Assembly (NCBI RefSeq): GCF_022568835.1
Contig: NZ_JAKZHV010000001.1
Span: forward strand, 248,001-312,000
DNA: 64,000 nt
Direction: 5' to 3'
Source of the DNA: Arsenicicoccus piscis
GTDB lineage: Bacteria; Actinomycetota; Actinomycetes; Actinomycetales; Dermatophilaceae
The notes beneath the pieces are model-generated. The model did no database searches. It was not told where the DNA came from and saw only the letters and a list, made by a program, of their open reading frames with translations. Of this stretch, positions 62,101 to 64,000 are shown in pieces. Within the stretch, counting starts at the first letter, position 1. Each line of letters starts with the position of its first letter. Both the position numbers and the translations under genes were made by a program.

Positions 62101-64000
62101 ACACCACCCGGCGCGAGGGTCGTGGCACAGGCCAGGTTGGTGATCCCGAGCTTGGGGTCGCTCACCAGGACGTCGTGCACGGTGGTGGTGCCGGCGTTGG
62201 TCACGGTGAACGTGTAGGCGATGGTGTCACCCGCGTCCTGGCGACCGTTGCCGTTGGCGTCGTTGACCGTGCCCGCGGCCTTGGCGAGGGTGATCCGCGA
62301 CTGGCCACTGGTGTCGGTCGACGTCGTGTCGGGCGGGCTGGTCACCGTGGCACCCGACGGGTCCTTGCCGGACGCCGTGGCGCTGTTGTCGAGGGTGCCC
62401 GCGTCGACCTCGGCCTGGGTGAGGGTGTGCGAGACGGCGGAGCAGATCCGCGACTCCCCCGGCGCCAGCGGGTTCGCGCCGCACGCGGTGCCCGCCAGCC
62501 CGGCGGTGGCATCGGTGAGGGTCGGCGCGCTGATGGTGACGTTGCCGCTGTTGGTGATCGTGAACCGGTAGGTCACCGTGTCGCCGACATCCGTGCCGTT
62601 GCCGTCGATGTCCATGATCGTGCCGGCGGTCTTGTCGAGCGTGAGCGCCGGGGCCTGCGCGACCGTCACGGTCGCCGACGAGGCCGGGCTGGTGACGGTG
62701 GCACCGCTCGGGTCCTTCGCCGAGGAGGTCGCGCTGTTCACGACGCTGCCGGCGTTCACGTCCGCCACGGTCACGGTGTAGACCGACCGCGTGCCGATGT
62801 CGCAGGTGCGCGTCGCCCCGGGGGCGAGCGGTCCGGTCCCACAGGCGACGTTGGTGAGACCGAGCTTGGCGTCGTTGAGGACGACGCTCGAGAGGGTCTT
62901 CGTGCCGGTGTTGGTGACCTTGAAGGTGTACTCGACGGTGTCGCCGAGGTCGTTGCGGCCGGTCGAGTTGGCGTCGACGACGCTGGCCGCGGTCTTGGCC
63001 AGGGCCAGGCTGGTCGGCGCGACGACGGTGACCGTGGCGGTGTCGTTGCGGGTGAGCGCCGTGCCGGTGGGCGGCTGCGCCGTCGCCGAGGCGGTGTTGT
63101 CGATGGTGCCGGCGTCGACGTCGGCCTGGGTGGCCTGGTAGGTCACCGGGTTGCAGCTGCGCGTCTCCCCCGGGGCGAGCGCACCGCCGCACGCCTGGGC
63201 GTTCAGCCCGAGGCGGCCGTCGCTGATGGTGACCGGGGTGAGGGTGACGTTGCCGGTGTTGGTGACCGTGAACGCGTAGGTCGCGGTCTGGCCGACGGCG
63301 GTGACGGTCGCCGGGGACACGCTCTTGTCGAACGTCAGGTCGGGCTTGGCCGCGATGGGGGTGGTCGTCGTGGCGCCGTTGGTCTGGGTGTCCCCGGACG
63401 GGGTCTTCGCCGACACGGTCGCGCTGTTGGCCACCCGGCCGTCGTTGGCGTCCGCCTGGGTCACGACATAGGCCTTGGTGATGCCGCACGAGCGCGTGTC
63501 ACCGGGGGCGAGGTCGCCCGTGCCACAGGGGTCGTTGACCCCGATCTTGGGGTCGGTCACCGTGACGCCACTCAGCGTGAGCGTGCCGGTGTTCTTGACC
63601 AAGAACGTGTAGGTGATCGTGTCGCCGGCGCCGATCCTGCCGTCGTTGTTGGTGTCGGTGAGCGACGAGGCGGTCTTGGTGAGCTCCAGCCCGCCGTTGG
63701 CGTTGAGCTGGATCGACGTGACGTCGGTCGCCGGCGGGGTCTTGGTCCCGCGGACCGAGGTGGCCGAGACGGACGCGGTGTTCGTCATCGTGCCGGCGTC
63801 GAAGTTCGCCTGGGTCAGCGTCCACACGAAGCTCGTGCAGTTGACGTAGGCCCCGGGCGCGATCGTGGTGGTCGGGTCGCCCGTGCAGGAGTAGGAGTAG
63901 CCAGAGGTGGGGTCGGTGATCTGCGGGTCGACGACGGTCGTGTTGCCGACGTTGGTCACCCGGAAGCTGTAGGTCAGCTGGTCGCCGGGGTCCTGGCGAC
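50106..64000 (-). CDS. giant wall-anchored surface protein of DUF7507/DUF11-like modules (N-terminus outside window)
   Basis: A single stop-free frame from the right edge to the stop at 50106, at least 4,630 residues. It consists of 37 complete modules of about 110-125 residues plus part of another at the edge. A module starts with hydrophobic-xDKxAGxxxDxNGNGxxDAGDTITYTF, continues with NTGxVTLxxVxxxDxxLG, then a Cys-bounded stretch (CGxxPLAPGExRxC) and LTQADxDAGxxxNxATxxG. The Asp/Asn/Gly loop looks like a calcium site; the two Cys probably pair, fitting export. The end is a Gly/Pro linker, LAHTG (50208-50222), a membrane helix LLAGLGLLAAGLALVILAA and RRRRGQTA: a class E (LAxTG) sortase signal. 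Related to DUF7507, DUF11 and SdrC/D-type repeats; adhesion or surface-layer role inferred. Confidence 0.9.
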   Translation of the reverse strand, partial: RQDPGDQLTYSFRVTNVGNTTVVDPQITDPTSGYSYSCTGDPTTTIAPGAYVNCTSFVWTLTQANFDAGTMTNTASVSATSVRGTKTPPATDVTSIQLNANGGLELTKTASSLTDTNNDGRIGAGDTITYTFLVKNTGTLTLSGVTVTDPKIGVNDPCGTGDLAPGDTRSCGITKAYVVTQADANDGRVANSATVSAKTPSGDTQTNGATTTTPIAAKPDLTFDKSVSPATVTAVGQTATYAFTVTNTGNVTLTPVTISDGRLGLNAQACGGALAPGETRSCNPVTYQATQADVDAGTIDNTASATAQPPTGTALTRNDTATVTVVAPTSLALAKTAASVVDANSTGRNDLGDTVEYTFKVTNTGTKTLSSVVLNDAKLGLTNVACGTGPLAPGATRTCDIGTRSVYTVTVADVNAGSVVNSATSSAKDPSGATVTSPASSATVTVAQAPALTLDKTAGTIMDIDGNGTDVGDTVTYRFTITNSGNVTISAPTLTDATAGLAGTACGANPLAPGESRICSAVSHTLTQAEVDAGTLDNSATASGKDPSGATVTSPPDTTSTDTSGQSRITLAKAAGTVNDANGNGRQDAGDTIAYTFTVTNAGTTTVHDVLVSDPKLGITNLACATTLAPGGVATCQATAPYVVTQADMNVGTVVNTASATALDPTNALISATARATVPLATTSALALDKVAGVPTDANNDGVPAAGDSITYTFTVTNTGTSTLTNVTVTDPSLNVTGAPCAATLQPGESASCPARTYVITQTDANAGTKDNSATSTGTNPSGATIVGTDTASTPIAARTSIALTKTAAPVQDTNANGLNAGDPMVYSFRVTNTGTVSIKTVTLTDNKLGLSNVTCGAGQLDPGTFVDCTAVSYTTTQADWDAGKVVNSATATGTPINGAAVTSIANVTTNLPVSTSATLNKVDGPVSDIDGNGVDVGDQIAYSFTVTNTGSVSLDPVTITDTKLALSGAACGTTPLAPGEVRRCPAKVYTLTQADIDSGTIDNSATATLTRPDGTTFASTDTTSKVLVRANSLDLVKTASAIQDGNGNGVTDAGDWVPYTFAVTNTGTTTLTNVSIADPTVFAGDLACAKTTLAPGERVVCATKAYVLTQADVDAGTHTNNASAAGTAPDGSLATDTASVTTPIDRTSTLFFDKTVVALGDTNSNDADDPGDTITYSFTVTNTGNTTMTNLRISDSKLGPTPVVCGTGDFLPGETRTCQVTTTNRYTITQADIDAGAVNNTATASATIIGGATRSVTDSTSTPMRQNVGLTLKKTGVWVDVNNDGVMNVGDRIDYTLVGKNTGNVTLTDVRKNDPAININNALCGNGILAPGEERTCYPSDYSTTGRLRYHDLTQADIDAGSYRNDATLTGTKPDGTKIVAPSTFIEPITRSSSFTFDKVAGSVIDVDGNGPDAGDTITYTFSVTNTGNTSLNPVTFTDTKLGINAQACGGTALLPKEVRACPAKTYTLTQADIDAGSVNNLATVVATDPTGQVLSQTDNTSTTTSGQTAMSVVKTAGAVTDLDGNGTDAGDTVSYTIVVTNIGTESLSAVTITDAKLGVTAEACGSGTLAPQQSVTCQTHVYTLTQADIDAGRVDNTASATASGPQPGSTVTAPSGLVSKPLTQTATVTVDKQAGALVDTDGNGPDAGDTVTYTFVVKNTGNVTLNPVGVTDARIGLSADCGTLLPGEVKTCSTTVYALTQADVNSGVIDNVATVSGQPPLGNPVTSTDTTSTAITSAPKLSMTKAAGTPNDVNGNGMIDAGDTVTYTFSVTNTGNVSLTNVNVSDAKVGLVGQACGSATVALNPGDTRTGCISKTYVLKQADIDARQVLNTATASGTPPSGADVNAPASATVTLAEKPLLELDKRAGTVVDANSSGVVDAGDTVLYTFVVTNTGNVTLGSVTYDDPVAGISNLACGSGPLAPGESRSCASRTVTLTQAMLDKGSLDNAATARATAPSGATTTGSDTTSTTLVAAPGITLTKRAGSIADSNGTGRTDAGDRVVYTFTVRNSGNVTLAPVTYDDPILGITGAACVASLAPGATATCPAKTYTLTQADLDANQVSNTASVTGTAPDGTKPANTSTQLLTVPEARSVALDKVAGTVVDVNNNGRRDVGDTITYTLSATNSGTVTLASVTVSDPRLGLSNVACGGTALAPGETRLCSTRTYALTQADVDAGTVDNLATAVGTDTQGDTTTPATDTTSTTLAQVPQVTLTKTAGTPNDVNGNGLVDAGDTVTYSFQVVNTGSVTMTNVVVSDAKLGLTTVACGSGPLAPGGTRACPDASYTITQADVDAGKVVNNAVASATPPNGIAVTSPSSVTITPNVVKTMSFVKTASTVNDTDGNGPDAGDSVVYTFTVRNTGSVTLDPITLSDPLLRFVNQPCGTTPLAPGDSRVCATPTYQLTQADVDKGSVVNTASTTARTPDGSTITQTSGVTVSTPGSASIALDKAASQIADSNTNQRVDVGDTITYTFQVTNTGTETLNLLTLSDAKLGLDATSCGTGTLAPGASRSCTSSAYRLTQADLNAGTVNNAATIHATDPHGGDVSSPDSTSTPVPEAPALVLTKTAGSIKDVNGNGVQDVGDTIDYTFSVRNSGTVSLSPVTYVDPLFSSTPVACGTTPLDPGGVRSCGTRTYALTLADLNANGVTNTATASGTSPAGTTVTSPSQTYTPISAVRTIAMDKTSGAIQDTSGDGVVGNAGDTITYRFVVTNTGNLTLHDVRYSDARLGIIDALCGTDVLDPGQTRECDPLTYTLTQSDLDTVVTRGDGSKGAAVINTAVASGLTPRDIKVTGSDTVENKLTERPLMSFDKVAGAVFDTDSSGGPSVGDTIRYTFSVTNTGNVTINNLTLTDTKLSLVNVACSAAPLAPGATVACQPVTYTLKQTDIDAGVVNNSATVAGTSALGTAMTAGDGTSTPIVQKPGVDLTKAIGSVADNGDGIVGAGDVVTYTFHVVNTGNVTLNPLTYTDARLGLTNVACGGALAPGEARDCTSKSYVRTQADVDAGTIVNTATATGTYGSGQTVTDSSTVTLNARATIVLDKVAGTLQDVDGNGPDAGDQVLYSFTVRNTGTVTLTSVSMNDAKLGLAGVPCSPMPLAPGATASCPDKLYTLTQADANAGAVNNTASAQGIANLNGARTPIVYDSTTTDVPRTPSIALDKVASVVSDTNASNRKDAGDRVTYSFVVTNTGNTSLTTVTLTDPTLGLTVACGTSALEPGQTRSCTPVTHVITQAEMDAGALDNLATITGTDPTGAKVTGTDGTSTLLEEGPALTLDKKASTIADTNGNGLQDVGDTITYTFTITNPGSVTMSGVALTDAKVGIDHVTCQTATLAPGATATCTRTYRLTLADLNANAVRNTATVAGSSPAGTVLTSTASTVSTITPVRAMTLTKTAGPVRDTGGDGIVGNAGDTIDYGFVVKNTGNLSLSSVTLTDARLGLSAVACDDANDSNATLDPGASRTCASHTYTLTQADVDQQVTRGDSTVGPAVLNTARATAVTPGGAAVNATSSTETKLAPTSSLVLDKSSGGVVDADGNGPDAGDTITFTFKVTNTGTYSLYPVTISDPKTGMVAASCGIEPLAPGATVTCPARTITLTQADIDSGTYNNTATATGTDPANKKVTSTDSTSNVVEGTVSIAMVKTGSTLVDTNRDGRVGAGDSMTYTFTVTNTGTTSVNNVTITDAKLKLTNAACGLATDVLAPGATRTCPVTTYLATQADADAGQIVNDATAAAIGLNGARTRVNAQSRFVRAITSAPSIALDKVGSTPTDTNGNGIAGDAGHAAQSTPVAVPALAPDRITYTFTVTNTGNVTLSTVQLTDAHVGTGPMTCAKTTLAPGQSATCTRDGQVEQADVDAQVLVNRATVAGTAPDGTVVDAADSVTTPLVAKAALTLVKSHDGATSANPTATRTVDVNNSGAVDAGDTLQYTFLVTNTGSASLTTVYFSDPRIGINNAICGTTALLPGEARYCTTPPYTITQNDISFGHIDNTATADAAVPPGVTAPDQVSSTDQAVIAGTPNASLAKTENWNDLDADGHVDPGETITYAFTITNTGNVPLTSLTITDPKLGMNGDACLLGTETPILMPARSQICSPRTYTITAQDILTAELDGTQVIPNDATAVVGSAFGPATSPNAHAETKAEAYSRLVLDKTVTVTDVNGNGQVDPGDIATYGFTMTNDGNLRVDNPAISDPMLSSEPIACLNGAETKALAPHEKRVCGMLRPDGTTGLTMPYVLTQADILAGTVTNTATTMGALPEGVTTVALTPVSDTADLATRPTATLTVDKSASDVLDVIRNGKQDPGDTIRYTFVVTNTGNVPLTDVSVTDAVAGYPADAPLACPDASDPTRALAPGQSRTCPVATKVLAESDFANGTVENVAEATATPPDGSGLDAPADTDSTSTALNGTPRVAIDKIAGPVVDANRNGQKDAGDRITFTFRVTNTGAVALDPIVVEDPYLGLSGTKALTCGQGPLQPSQSRSCSTTYTITLGDQAAGSIDNFATVKGVGQVAGGGDAVVRAEDQTSTAITKITSVARPGLPGGVVTGPGNPGLVGLPQLPPGYTWIGVPPGVHGGPIYVLGPDGKLVRVDPRTGMILAHTGADVWTTLLAGLGLLAAGLALVILAARRRRGQTA
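50208..50222 (-). other. LAHTG sortase recognition motif
   Basis: LAHTG is followed by a 19-residue hydrophobic stretch and four arginines. This fits the LAxTG motif of actinobacterial class E sortases, which cut after Thr and join the protein to peptidoglycan. No sortase gene is in the window. Confidence 0.85.
50420..64000 (-). repeat. 37 tandem protein-coding modules of about 330-380 bp
   Basis: Modules are diverged (not identical) but keep the same motifs and spacing. Exceptions: the second module from the edge (near 63.3 kb, DKSVSPATVTAVGQTATYAF) has lost the Asp/Asn/Gly loop, the one near 52.65 kb has an inserted Ala/Pro loop, and the one near 52.25 kb carries an extra NPTATRTV insert. 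Nucleotide repeats such as TCGGCCTGGGT recur once per module. Confidence 0.85.

Noticed and set aside
50420-64000. CRISPR-like regular repetition
   Set aside because: Period about 330-380 bp with diverged coding modules in one frame; no short identical repeats with unique spacers.

Overview
The window is high-GC actinobacterial DNA: G/C in almost every third codon position, frequent GTG starts, short AGGAG ribosome sites, ATGA/GTGA coupled genes, and actinobacterial families such as a sortase-E type LAxTG anchor, an IdeR/DtxR-like iron box and split LigD proteins. From gene content I infer a member of the Micrococcales, plausibly Intrasporangiaceae/Dermatophilaceae. That placement is inference from memory, not a search.

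Layout. 1-7.7 kb: a HerA/DUF853 ATPase with a frameshift, a GH13 glycosidase next to a ferredoxin-NADP reductase, a small lipoprotein, a subtilase that seems to have lost its propeptide, and a repeat-tailed acidic protein. 7.8-17 kb: a ten-gene glycan-assembly island of glycosyltransferases, a WcbI-like protein, a NodS-like methyltransferase, an acyl-CoA-dehydrogenase-like protein and a 12-codon ORF that may be the stub of a deleted gene. 17-24.7 kb: housekeeping (zinc alcohol dehydrogenase, HIT hydrolase, tRNA-Ser(CGA), tadA, upp), a small membrane protein and a PH-domain protein behind a structured leader, then transhydrogenase pntAB. 24.7-35.7 kb: a CbiMQO cobalt/nickel importer, an amino-acid permease, a secreted tripeptidyl-peptidase-like hydrolase, a frameshifted Nei/Fpg glycosylase and the iron importer EfeUOB under an iron-box promoter.

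35.8-42.6 kb: a dispersed NHEJ set (LigD polymerase, LigD ligase and Ku as separate proteins) wrapped around a catabolic operon (SDR, DUF5938-like dehydrogenase, acyl-CoA ligase) divergent from a TetR regulator. Two of these operon genes look eroded by internal in-frame losses and share one single-base frameshift. 42.9-50 kb: a GT4 glycosyltransferase and a polyprenyl-phosphate sugar transferase that could start a surface polysaccharide, malic enzyme, a diacylglycerol-kinase-like lipid kinase, a flavin reductase and a second small lipoprotein paralogous to the first.

50.1-64 kb: one open frame with no stop, read right to left and running off the right edge. It encodes at least 4,630 residues: 37 full DUF7507/DUF11-like modules plus part of another, ending in an LAHTG sortase signal, a membrane segment and an Arg-rich tail. 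It is a giant wall-anchored surface fibre.

The strongest leads are the giant fibre, the glycan island with its apparent deletion stub, the structured leader before the small membrane protein, the concentric palindrome at 6.18 kb, and the accumulation of single-base and in-frame deletions, which may be real gene decay or an assembly problem.
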